A stretch of 38,585 nt of DNA from CAYYAQ01 sp964469555 (GTDB lineage Bacteria; Planctomycetota; UBA1135; UBA2386), in contig CAYYAQ010000033.1 of the NCBI GenBank assembly GCA_964469555.1, forward strand, positions 1-38,585. The letters run 5' to 3'. The position numbers and the translations under genes are program-made. Within the stretch, counting starts at the first letter, position 1; each line of letters starts with the position of its first letter. This document shows, one piece after another, positions 1-7,730 of the stretch. The notes under the pieces were generated by a model. It saw nothing but the letters and a program-made list of their open reading frames with translations. It did no database searches and was not told the origin of the DNA.

Positions 1-300
1 GCTGTACACGCGAAGGCCGCGAGAGCGGATGCGGCGAGCGTTAAACACTTGATATTCATGAATTATAGAACTCCATTGGGCAGGGAGGGGAAAGACGGAC
101 ACCGCTAGCGCACCGCCTGCAGGGATCACTGCCACGGCGGGGCCGGTCCGTACATGAATCTCGAGAAAAGAGCACCGGTCGACGCGAGGCCGGGCATTCT
201 CGGCCCCCCGATGGTCGAGGACGCCGCGCCAGCCCAGGTCCCAGCAGCCCGGCGCAGAGCCGCCGACAGCGAGAGCACCAGGACTGTGGAGCCTCGGTGA
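1..300. other. no gene recognised
   Basis: I see no protein family, RNA gene or clear promoter in this left edge. Short open frames exist on the minus strand, one with a weakly hydrophobic stretch, but none has a recognisable motif. A stop codon at 298-300 closes the plus frame that carries the glycosyltransferase remnant downstream. Confidence 0.4.
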
Positions 301-942
301 ACACTGGATCCAGACCTTGGGATCAACTACTCGATCATCTCCCAGCCGACGCTCGCCGCATGCTGGGGGGGGGAACTCGTCAACAACACCCACCCACCGT
401 TGACATCGGTTGTCATGTGGCTGCGAATGGCGTCACTCGCGAGCGGGTTCGGTCTGATCAACGCCCGTATTCCGGCGATGATCGCCGCGAATTGCTCGGC
501 ACGATGGGCCCGGTCGCTCTCGGCATCGGCGTCGTTGTCGCCGGAGGATTCCTGTCGTGCAGCGGGGTGATCACGAACACGATGAACACATCCGAGAAGT
601 CGCTGGTCCGGCCACAGGAGGTGATCCTCTCCGGGAAGAACTGGGAGAAGGCATCGCGCAGCCTGCGAGTGATCACGGATAGCGACGCCGTGATCTTCAC
701 GAATCTGCAGAGCTACTACTGCTTGTTCCCTGAGATCCGCAACCACGGCGACGTCCACGCGCACCAATTCGTGATGTCCGGAGAGGACGTCATCGGACGC
801 TCGTTCCGCGTGCGCAACGCTCCTCGACGCTCACGGCCTGAAGATCATCCAACAGTGGGAGGAGTATCCGGGATTCGTCGCATGCGAACTCGACCTCACG
901 GTGTTCATAACCGTCTTCAACCAGTTCGACCGGGACAAGTAG
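301..942 (+). pseudogene. PMT/ArnT-like membrane glycosyltransferase remnant, middle missing
   Basis: This looks like the two ends of a GT-C membrane glycosyltransferase that uses polyprenyl-phosphate sugars. Three blocks with strong third-position G+C follow one another. Block 1 (about 301-490, same frame as 304) reads a WGGELVNNTHPPL-type segment followed by NARIPAMIAA; HPPL then a helix is a hallmark of PMT_2/ArnT-like proteins. Block 2 (about 490-813, frame of 297) has one hydrophobic helix (LGTMGPVALGIGVVVAGGF) and a soluble tail with SDAVIFTNLQSYY. Block 3 (about 800-942, back in the first frame) continues that tail with LLDAHGLKIIQQWEEYPGF and ends at TAG 940-942. Family members have many more helices between blocks 1 and 2, so the centre is lost, and a small indel near 795-815 breaks the tail. 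A 237-residue open frame 297-1010 crosses the region but matches the family only in block 2. The family call is an inference from motifs. Confidence 0.5.
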
Positions 943-1012
943 CCGCGCGAATACGCGCAAGCCCCATACGAAGTTGGCGTCCTGGCGCCCGCGGCAGTAT
1001 TAGTAGCTAGCG

Positions 1013-3054
1013 ATGGCTTGGCTTCGCGGTGTTCTGGGTGTGCTACTGGCCGCGTTGGTGACCGTGATCGCCTACGTGCCGTCGCTGGGGAATGAATTCG
1101 CCTACGACGACAACAAGGTCGTCCGTGCCATCTCTGACACCGGTCAGACGAACAAGATGGTCCGCGAACTACAGTCCGTCGCGGACTACTTCACGACGGA
1201 ATACTGGACCGGCACGGGTGTCGAGACGCTGCACACCAACCCGCTCTACCGCCCCGTCACCGTGTTGTCATTCGCGGCCACCCACGCTCTCGCGCCGGGT
1301 GACGGAAGCCTCGCATCCCAAGCCCTGCCCCACCACTTCCTGAATCTCATCCTGCACGTCGCGAACACGCTGCTCGTGTTCTTCGTCGTGCGACGGTTCT
1401 CAGGGCGGGAATCGTACGCACCGATCGTCGCAGCCTTCGTGTTCGGACTCGCAGCGATCCACGCAGAGGCGGTCGCTGCGATCGTCGGTCGCGCCGACTT
1501 GTTCGCGTTCGGTTTTGGGATGGGTGCGCTGTGGTGTTTCCTCTCGTCTCGCGAGGCGAGCCGCAACCGGCGCACGGTCCTGATCGGCGCCTGCGCGTCC
1601 CTGCTGTGGTTGGCGTTCTGTTCCAAGGAGAGCGCCCTCGCCTGGTGGCCATTCCTCGGTTGCGCAGCCGTCGCTACGGGGTGGCAGCGAGGTGCGTTCC
1701 AGTGGCGCGATGTCCTGTGGCCCCTCGGCATCGGCGCGGTCCCGGCGATACTCTGGTTCGTCCTCCGCCAGAACGCCTTCGAAGGTCTGTCCAACGCGCA
1801 CGCCATCGCCCACGTGTCAAACCCGCTGCGGGACCTCGAGTTCGTTCCGCGGGTCTTCGCCGCGCTTCTCATCTGGGGCTACTCGATCCTCAAGATGATC
1901 GTGCCGTACCCCCTCGTGTGTGACTACGGCTCGTCGGTCTTCACGTTCGCCGAGCCGGGCGGGAACACGTCTGCCCTCGACTGGCTCTACGTCCTCCCCG
2001 TCGCCGGCGTGATCGGGGTCGGCGTCTTCGCATGCGCAGGACGAACGAAGCATCCGCTCCTCTTTCTCGGCGCCACCGCAATCCTCGGCTTCGGGTTTCT
2101 CACGAGCAACATCCCCGTGGTGATCGGCACGGTCTGGGCCGAGCGGCTGGCTTACCTGCCGTCTCTCGGATTCGCGCTGTGCGTGGCATGGCTGTTCGAT
2201 CAGCGGGCGAATGGTCGGGTCGCGATTGCTCTGCTCGCCGTGTACGTCGTCGGCTCGTCCGTGATCGTGTTCACGAGGATCGACGAGTGGAAGAACGACT
2301 ACACGCTGTTCACGAGGGACGTGCAAACCCACCCACGGTCGCTGAGCCTGCGGCTCCAGGCGGCGATCCAGGAACGCTCGCGCGGCAACCTCGAGGGTTG
2401 GCGCGCGATGCTCGAAGCAGCGAACAAAATCGAACCAGAATGGGCCCGGGCGTACGTCGAACTGGGCGCCGGCGTGTTCGAGTCCGCGAGCCAGGGGGCT
2501 CCTGCGGATCCACAGGCACGGACTGCCCACATCGCGAAGCGCCTCGATGAGTGCGAACAACTCCTTCGACACGCGCTCGACGCGAGGATCATCGAGCCGT
2601 CCGAGAAGCCGATGATGTGGCGCAACTACGCGGTGCTGATGCTACGACGCAAACGCAAGGACGAAGCCCTCGTCTGGCTGAAGAAGATCGTCGAGCACGA
2701 CCCGACGAACGTGCTTCACCGCCACCAGATTCTCACCGACGCACACGTGACATTCCCGGACGCGCAGTTCCTCCGGTTCCTCACGGGGGGCGAGAAAGCC
2801 GTCCCGGGTCACCCGGCGTGGGAGATGCACCGCGGCCTCCGCGCCGCGCAGCGCCAGGAATTCGCGGACGCACGGCGACGACTCNNNNNNNNNNCTTCCT
2901 CGACTTCACCGTGCAAAACGCGTGGCTGATCCTGGCGCAGCTCCGCGCAAAAGCCGGCGACGACCGCGGAGCCCGGGAGTTGTTCCAACGCATCGCCAGC
3001 AACCCTCGTTTCGTCGCCTCGATTCGTCGAGAAGCGGCGCGGCCTGCTCGATGA
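1013..3054 (+). CDS. TMTC-like membrane protein with TPR tail, interrupted by assembly gap
   Basis: Multi-spanning membrane protein with a C-terminal tetratricopeptide region, resembling bacterial relatives of the TMTC O-mannosyltransferases (GT-C fold, DUF1736). Visible features are an N-terminal helix followed by a YDD motif at residues 31-33 (acidic residues in the first external loop, typical of GT-C enzymes), NPLYRPVTVLSF near 76-87, and HAEAV...GRADL near 150-163 (compare HpvHteavasIvGRaeL in TMTC proteins). About ten hydrophobic helices run to residue 420, then TPR-like helices (AIQERSRGNLEGW, KDEALVWLKKIVEHDPTN). The ten Ns at 2885-2894 interrupt it; after them the TPR reading continues in another frame (QNAWLILAQLRAKAGDDRGA) to a stop at 3052-3054. 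The Ns are of nominal length, so this frame change has no meaning. From about 3032 the bases belong to a DUF1501 gene, so the true C-terminus is unknown. It starts 70 bases after another glycosyltransferase-like remnant. Confidence 0.72.
2885..2894. other. assembly gap (10 N)
   Basis: Ten consecutive Ns lie inside the TPR part of the TMTC-like gene. Such a fixed-length run is normally a scaffolding placeholder, so the real missing length is unknown. Confidence 0.98.
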
Positions 3055-3382
3055 GACGATCATCGTGTGGGGCGGCGAGTTCGGTCGCCAACCGACCGCG
3101 GAGTACGCGAAAGGAACTGGCCGCGACCACAACGCCAAGGGCTTCACGATGCGGATGGCCGGCGGTGGCATCAAGGGGGGCATCAGCGTCGGCGAGACCG
3201 ACGACTTCGGGCACGAGGCCCAGGGCACTCTCGGCGTCGACAAGTTCCAGGTGAGGCACCTGCACGCGACGATCCTGCACCAGATGGGATTGGATCCAAA
3301 CCACCTGACCTACTTCTACGGTGGTCTCGAGCGCAAGATCGTCGGGGTCGAAGGCGCAGGCATCATCAAGCAAGTCGTGTAA
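3032..3382 (+). pseudogene. C-terminal fragment of a DUF1501 protein
   Basis: About 116 residues match the end of DUF1501 proteins, secreted proteins of the alkaline-phosphatase/sulfatase superfamily that are abundant in Planctomycetes. Reading starts abruptly at KRRGLLDETIIVWGGEFGR, followed by GRDHNAKGF, MAGGGIKGG, TDDFGHEA and the terminal GVEGAGIIKQVV, with a stop at 3380-3382. Full proteins are about 400-480 residues and carry a signal sequence; that whole N-terminal part is missing here. The bases just upstream belong to the TPR gene in a different frame, so the join near 3030 is out of frame and the fragment has no plausible start of its own; an internal GTG at 3065 is the first candidate. 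The cause may be a natural deletion or misassembly, given the nearby N gap. A second DUF1501 tail, differing in sequence, lies at 5011-5505. Confidence 0.8.
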
Positions 3383-3412
3383 CCGGGGGCCTCAGCCCGG
3401 AGTATCCCGAGC

Positions 3413-3562
3413 ATGGCGGATTCGATGAAGACCACTTCCCTCGTCGGTCGCTGGGGCGTTCCGGACGACGTCGCCGGGGCGGTCGTGTTCTTCGCGAGCG
3501 ATAAGTCGACGTTCATCACCAGGCAGAACATCAACATCAACGGCGGGATCTCGATCGGGTAA
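3413..3562 (+). pseudogene. C-terminal fragment of a short-chain dehydrogenase (SDR)
   Basis: A 49-codon open frame ending at TAA 3560-3562 reads like the last turn and strand of classical FabG-type SDRs. It has LVGRWGVPDDVAGAVVFFAS, then FITRQNININGGISIG, matching the family pattern LgRwGtPeDvAgavvFLaSd..sFiTGq.l.vNGG. The NAD(P)-binding TGxxxGIG motif and the YxxxK active site, which lie far upstream in a normal protein of about 250 residues, are absent. The same frame is open back to the DUF1501 stop at 3382, so the exact edge of the fragment cannot be set. It is almost certainly non-functional as it stands. Confidence 0.75.
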
Positions 3563-3659
3563 CGTGTCAACATCGACACGGTCGGAGATCGTCTCTCATG
3601 CCTCGAGCGCAGGAACAACAGATGACCTTCGGCAAGAAGACCGAGAAGAAGTAGCCCCG

Positions 3660-5021
3660 ATGGCCAAGCTCGCCGCATTCATCCTGTCTCTACTTGCCAC
3701 GGGCGCCCCTGCCCAGGACTGGCCGGCGTTCCGCGGTCCGACCGGCGACGGTGTCGCGCCGGACCAGACGGTCGCGACCAGGTGGGACGCGAAGAAGAAC
3801 GTGAAGTGGAGGGTCGCGCTGCCGCGTGCGTCGAACGGCAGTCCGATCGTGTCAAACGGTCGCGTCTTATTGACGTGCACCGGCGACGAGGACGGGAAGA
3901 AGCGTGCCCTGCATTGCTTCGATCGCGCGTCCGGAAGAAAGCTCTGGGTGCGCACAGTGACCATCGACAAGAAGATGCCGACGCACGAGACCAACCCTTA
4001 CTGCGGTACGACGCCCGTCGCTGACGGCGAGCGCGTCGTCGTGTGGCACGCATCGGCGGGGCTCCACTGCTACGATTTCTCGGGGAAGGAACTCTGGCAT
4101 CGTGAGCTCGGCGAGTTCCGGCACGAGTGGGGTTACGGAACGTCGCCGGTCATCCACGAAGACAAGGTGATCCTCCATTCCGGACCCGGCGAGCGCGTGT
4201 TCGTCGCGGCGTTCGCGCTCGAAGATGGGAAGACGGCCTGGAAAGCGGATGAGCCGATCGAAGGCGACGGGCAGCACAACGCCGAGAAGCGGTTGATGGG
4301 CTCCTGGTGCACGCCACTGATCAAGCACATCGGCGGAGAGACGCAGATCCTGTGTTCGATGGCCACCCGTCTCGTCTCCTTCCATCCCGACGACGGTCGA
4401 ATCCTGTGGACGTGCGGTGGCATTCCGTGCAAGAAGGGCGACCTCATCTACTCGTCGCCAAGCGTCGTCGATGACGTGTGCATGATCGTCTGCGGCTTTG
4501 ACGGTCCGGAGATCGGAATTCGTATCGGCGGCGACAACAAAGGCGACGTGACGAAGACCCATCGCCTCTGGCGGCACGCATCGCGTCCGAGCAACTGTGG
4601 TTCGGGAGTGGTCGTCGGCGGCTACCTCTACATTGCGGACATGCGCGGCGTGCTCAACTGCGTCGACCCGAAGACCGGCGACCGACTGTGGAGCGAACGC
4701 CCGAATCCGGCCCGCGGTGCGATTTGGAGTTCGATCGTGCGCGTGAAGGACCTGCTCTACGTGATGAACCAGAAAGGCTCGACCATCGTGTTCAAACCCA
4801 ACCCCGAGAAACTCGATGTCGTCGCGGTGAACGCACTGGACGAGAAAACGAACTCGACCCCGGCATTCGCCAGCGGTGAGATCTTCTTGCGGACGCACGA
4901 GAGCCTCTACTGCATCGCCGCGCCAGGGGGCAAGAAGAGCGCGTCGAAGAAGAAGACGACAAGACGCAGGCGTGCGTACTCACCTCAGCGCCCCCCGTTT
5001 TGGGCCTCCGTCAGGCGATGA
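3660..5021 (+). CDS. secreted PQQ-type beta-propeller protein
   Basis: A 453-residue exported protein built from PQQ-like (BamB-like) beta-propeller repeats, common in planctomycetes. A short hydrophobic signal (MAKLAAFILSLLATGAPAQ) is followed by DWPAFRGPTGDG, the usual opening of this group. Repeats end in W-containing strands such as GRKLWVRTV, GKELWHREL, GKTAWKADE, GRILWTCGG and GDRLWSER. No catalytic residues of PQQ dehydrogenases are evident, so a binding or scaffold role is as likely as an enzymatic one. The ATG at 3660 was chosen because the signal peptide starts there, although the frame is open back to 3564. The C-terminus is lysine/arginine-rich (SKKKTTRRRR) and runs 11 bases into the convergent DUF1501 remnant. 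Confidence 0.85.
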   Translation: MAKLAAFILSLLATGAPAQDWPAFRGPTGDGVAPDQTVATRWDAKKNVKWRVALPRASNGSPIVSNGRVLLTCTGDEDGKKRALHCFDRASGRKLWVRTVTIDKKMPTHETNPYCGTTPVADGERVVVWHASAGLHCYDFSGKELWHRELGEFRHEWGYGTSPVIHEDKVILHSGPGERVFVAAFALEDGKTAWKADEPIEGDGQHNAEKRLMGSWCTPLIKHIGGETQILCSMATRLVSFHPDDGRILWTCGGIPCKKGDLIYSSPSVVDDVCMIVCGFDGPEIGIRIGGDNKGDVTKTHRLWRHASRPSNCGSGVVVGGYLYIADMRGVLNCVDPKTGDRLWSERPNPARGAIWSSIVRVKDLLYVMNQKGSTIVFKPNPEKLDVVAVNALDEKTNSTPAFASGEIFLRTHESLYCIAAPGGKKSASKKKTTRRRRAYSPQRPPFWASVRR

Positions 5022-5505
5022 TATCGTGAACGACCTTCGCGCCCTCGACCCCAGTCAAGCGCTGGTCGAGACCCTGGTAGCGGAAGCTGAACCGCTCGTG
5101 ACCAATACCTAACAGGTGCAGCACGGTCGCGTTGAGGTCGCGGATGTGCACCGGGTTCTCGATGATGTTGTAGGAGTGATCGTCGGTCTTGCCGTACTCG
5201 GAACCGGCCTTCACGCCACCCCCCGCGAGCCACGTCGTGAAGCACCGACCGTGGTGATCGCAACCGTGGTTCTTGTCCGAGAGCTTGCCCTGGGAGTAGA
5301 TCGTTCGTCCGAATTCCCCTCCCCAGATCACGAGGGTGTCATCGAGCATCCCGCGCTGTTTCAGATCCGCGACGAGCCCCGCGCTGGCGCGGTCGATGTC
5401 CCGGCATTGGTTGCGGATGTCCCGCGGCAAATTGCCGTGCTGGTCCCAGGCACGGTGAAATAGCTGAATGAAGGGCACGCCGCGTTCGGCCATGCGCCGC
5501 GCGAG
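5011..5505 (-). pseudogene. C-terminal part of a DUF1501 protein fused behind DUF1553
   Basis: About 160 residues of a DUF1501 protein: MAERGVPFIQLFHRAWDQHG, DLKQRGMLDDTLVIWGGEFG, a NHGCDHHGRCF segment, WLAGGGVKAGSEYGKTDD and the terminal LTGVEGAKVVHDIIA. The signal peptide and first roughly 280 residues are missing. It is joined in frame to the end of a DUF1553 domain at the sequence LARR, which occurs naturally in both families just before the join (RLVLARRP in DUF1553; LLARRMAERGV in DUF1501). In planctomycete genomes a DUF1549/DUF1553 gene is commonly followed directly by a DUF1501 gene, so loss of the DNA between the two shared motifs would give exactly this arrangement. Confidence 0.8.
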
Positions 5506-6121
5506 CACCAATCTGTATACGAACCCGACCCGATTCTCCAACGACTTGCCGCCTTCGAAGATCATCCGCTGCGCGAGGAAGCGCGCGGCCTCGATGAACT
5601 GTGGATCATTCAGCGTAATGAGCGCCTGCAGCGGGGTGTTGGTAAGAGACCGCCGGATCACGCAGCGTTCGCGCGTCGGCGCGTCGAAGATGCGCAACGC
5701 AGGCGGCGGCGCCGAACGCTTCCAATAGGTGTAGAGGCTGCGCCGGTAGAGTTTCTCACCGTGGTCCTGCCGGAAACGGAGGTCCCTGTTGATGCTGACT
5801 TCGTTCCACAAACCAGATGGCTGGTACGGCTTCACACCCGGACCACCGAGGTCTCGCACGAGCAGGCCGCTGACGCTTAGGGCCACGTCGCGGATGAACT
5901 CCGCGTGCAGCCGCATGCGCGGACCACGGGCGAGATAAGTGTTTTCGGGATCTCGCTTCCGCGTCTCCCGTGTCACCGAGGCGCTCTGCCGATACGTCGC
6001 GGATGTGGCGGTTGTAGGTGACCTTCTCGGGAAGATCCACGGACTGCGCCGGCGCGCTCGATGCGAGAGCGACGATGAAGACTGAGTATCGGGCGACCGT
6101 CAGGGGAAGATGCATGGTCAT
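5494..6121 (-). pseudogene. DUF1549/DUF1553 (planctomycete cytochrome C-type) gene with centre deleted
   Basis: The first 42 codons (from ATG at 6121, or 6115) give a signal peptide ending in SSAPAQ and then KVTYNRHIRD, the standard start of the large secreted Planctomycete cytochrome C / PSD1 proteins, where a CxxCH haem motif should follow. Instead the reading changes frame at 5991-6001 and continues with ATYRQSASVTRETRKRDPEN, RMRLHAEFIRD, GGPGVKPYQPSGLW and TNTPLQALITLNDPQF, all hallmarks of the C-terminal DUF1553 domain. Normal proteins have roughly 700-1000 residues, so about 500 or more central residues (haem motif and DUF1549) are missing. At the downstream edge it fuses in frame to a DUF1501 tail. 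Confidence 0.8.
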
Positions 6122-6205
6122 CGCCGAGGGGTCCTAGCCACGGCGAGGGCCGAACGTCAGCCTCAACGTGCCGTGTCGTCGGTTGGCTTCGGGTCTTCCG
6201 TACGC

Positions 6206-6238
6206 CCTTTGGCGTATGGGTGGTTCATACGCCAAAGG
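6206..6238 (-). terminator. perfect 13-bp hairpin after the SGNH gene
   Basis: CCTTTGGCGTATG (6206-6218) and its exact complement CATACGCCAAAGG (6226-6238) are separated by a 7-base loop. It begins 13 bases past the stop of the minus-strand SGNH gene and lies before the start of the DUF1553 remnant on the same strand, the right place for a transcript end. There is no T-tract on either side, so a rho-independent mechanism is not proven; an RNA-stabilising or attenuating hairpin is possible. Confidence 0.55.
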
Positions 6239-6251
6239 CTGCGATCGGCCC

Positions 6252-7730
6252 TCACTTCCCGCGAGACTTCACTCCCAACGCCCGCCCCTGGCTCCAGCGC
6301 TTCAGGCCGTCCAGTCGCTGCCGCCCCCGGATGTAGTAGTCAGGCTCGAGACCCTTCAGATGCACACGGTAGCTCACATCGCGTCGTCCCTCCCATCCGG
6401 TGGCCAGGTTCGTCAACCCGAGATGCTCCATGTGCAATACGAGATGTTCCGCGAGGCGCCGATGACCGGCGATCGTCGGATGGACGTGGTCGACGAGCCA
6501 CTTCTCCCCGGGGAAGACGCTCCCCGCCCACTGTTGGAACAGCTGCCGCGCATCGATCAGTGTCGCCTGCGTCTCCGCGGCGACGCGCAAGACGGCTTCG
6601 TGCATCGGCTCGAGCATCCGCAGCGGACAGATGTCCTCGTCCTTCGCGCAGATGTACGAACTCATCGCCAGTTTGAGGTCACCCCGTGTTTCGTACAGCT
6701 GACCGAGAAGAAAGTGGACGCCAGCATGCCGATCGTCGATCGCGATCGCCTTCCGCAGAGCCTCGATCCGACCCCGAGGCGTCGCGTCGAGCGATCGCGC
6801 ATCGTCCCAGAGCCGAAGAAAAGCCACCCGCTCTGCCGCTGCGATCCCATCCCCGTGCGCGGACTTGAACGGCGGGGTATTCTCGAGATCCGAAACCGGA
6901 TTCACCAAGATGACCGGGACGTCAGCACCTCCGGCGAGATGGATCATCTGACGCAGATTGAACTCGAAGTGCTCCCTGATGTCCCGCCGCCACCCGTCGT
7001 CGCGCACGTAGTCTTCTAGCCCACCCTTGTAGTCCAACAACGCGTCCACGTCGGAGGGAAGCACGGGTCGATCGGTGAGCTTCTCCGGTCCCACCCACCA
7101 CGAGCGGAGCACGTTGTACGTGCGCAGCCATGTCAGCGTACCGTGGGTTCGTACGATCCATCTCGGAGTCCGCTTCACCGCGCGGTAGGTGCGGTCCTCG
7201 AGGAACTCGTTGTGCCCCGTGTAGATGACGAACAAGTCGGGTTCGTGTTCGAGCAGCTCGAGAAGGATGGGTCTCAAGCGATAACTGGCGTAGGAAACCC
7301 CGCCACAGTTCACGACTTCCCACGCTCGGCTCGGATCCGCCGCGCGCAGACTCAGTTCGAGCCAACTCGTGAACGACGTCTCCGTCGAGAACGGTCGACC
7401 CTGTACTGTTGAACCACCGAGGCAGAAGATGCGGAACCCGTTCGGCGGCTTCTCGACGGAAAACGATTCCGGACGAAAGAACGAATGCCGGGAGTCCGGT
7501 ATCTCGTGGCGCTGGCCATCCTGGCTCAACTCGAACAGCGGATGCACGGCGGCGAATCCCACGAAGGGGTCGACTGCGTCGGAGACCCTGCCCCATCCGC
7601 CAATTCGCAGAGTGAGCTCACAGACCACGAATGGCGCAAGGCCGACGCCAATCGCGACCAACCGAAACCACGCGCATCTCCATCCGCTCGCCTTGATCAC
7701 CGCTGAGGAACTAGATGGGGTGCTGTTCAT
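6252..7730 (-). CDS. membrane-anchored SGNH/GDSL-family hydrolase
   Basis: A 492-residue protein with an N-terminal membrane helix at about residues 22-40 and an SGNH hydrolase domain outside the membrane. The block I serine sits in FCLGGSTVQG (Ser107), the block III asparagine in VIYTGHNEFLE, and the Asp-x-x-His of block V in WLVDHVHPTIAGH. All catalytic blocks are therefore present, and an esterase or carbohydrate deacetylase activity is expected; the substrate is unknown. A short TPR-like segment (VHFLLGQLYETRGDLKLAMSS) lies before the last block. The start at 7730 gives an ATGA overlap with the upstream gene, which indicates translational coupling; a longer frame upstream is inside that gene. 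It is the last gene of a minus-strand operon, followed by a strong hairpin. Confidence 0.85.
   Translation of the reverse strand: MNSTPSSSSAVIKASGWRCAWFRLVAIGVGLAPFVVCELTLRIGGWGRVSDAVDPFVGFAAVHPLFELSQDGQRHEIPDSRHSFFRPESFSVEKPPNGFRIFCLGGSTVQGRPFSTETSFTSWLELSLRAADPSRAWEVVNCGGVSYASYRLRPILLELLEHEPDLFVIYTGHNEFLEDRTYRAVKRTPRWIVRTHGTLTWLRTYNVLRSWWVGPEKLTDRPVLPSDVDALLDYKGGLEDYVRDDGWRRDIREHFEFNLRQMIHLAGGADVPVILVNPVSDLENTPPFKSAHGDGIAAAERVAFLRLWDDARSLDATPRGRIEALRKAIAIDDRHAGVHFLLGQLYETRGDLKLAMSSYICAKDEDICPLRMLEPMHEAVLRVAAETQATLIDARQLFQQWAGSVFPGEKWLVDHVHPTIAGHRRLAEHLVLHMEHLGLTNLATGWEGRRDVSYRVHLKGLEPDYYIRGRQRLDGLKRWSQGRALGVKSRGK

Noticed and set aside
3598..3654. 18-codon frame ending in TFGKKTEKK
   Set aside because: It looks like a possible gene tail of the Lys-rich type seen elsewhere, but it is too short to assign and has no upstream coding support.
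5011..5976. A single 321-codon gene for a novel fusion protein
   Set aside because: The two halves belong to separate, normally adjacent families with both missing their N-terminal parts, so a collapsed gene pair is the simpler reading.
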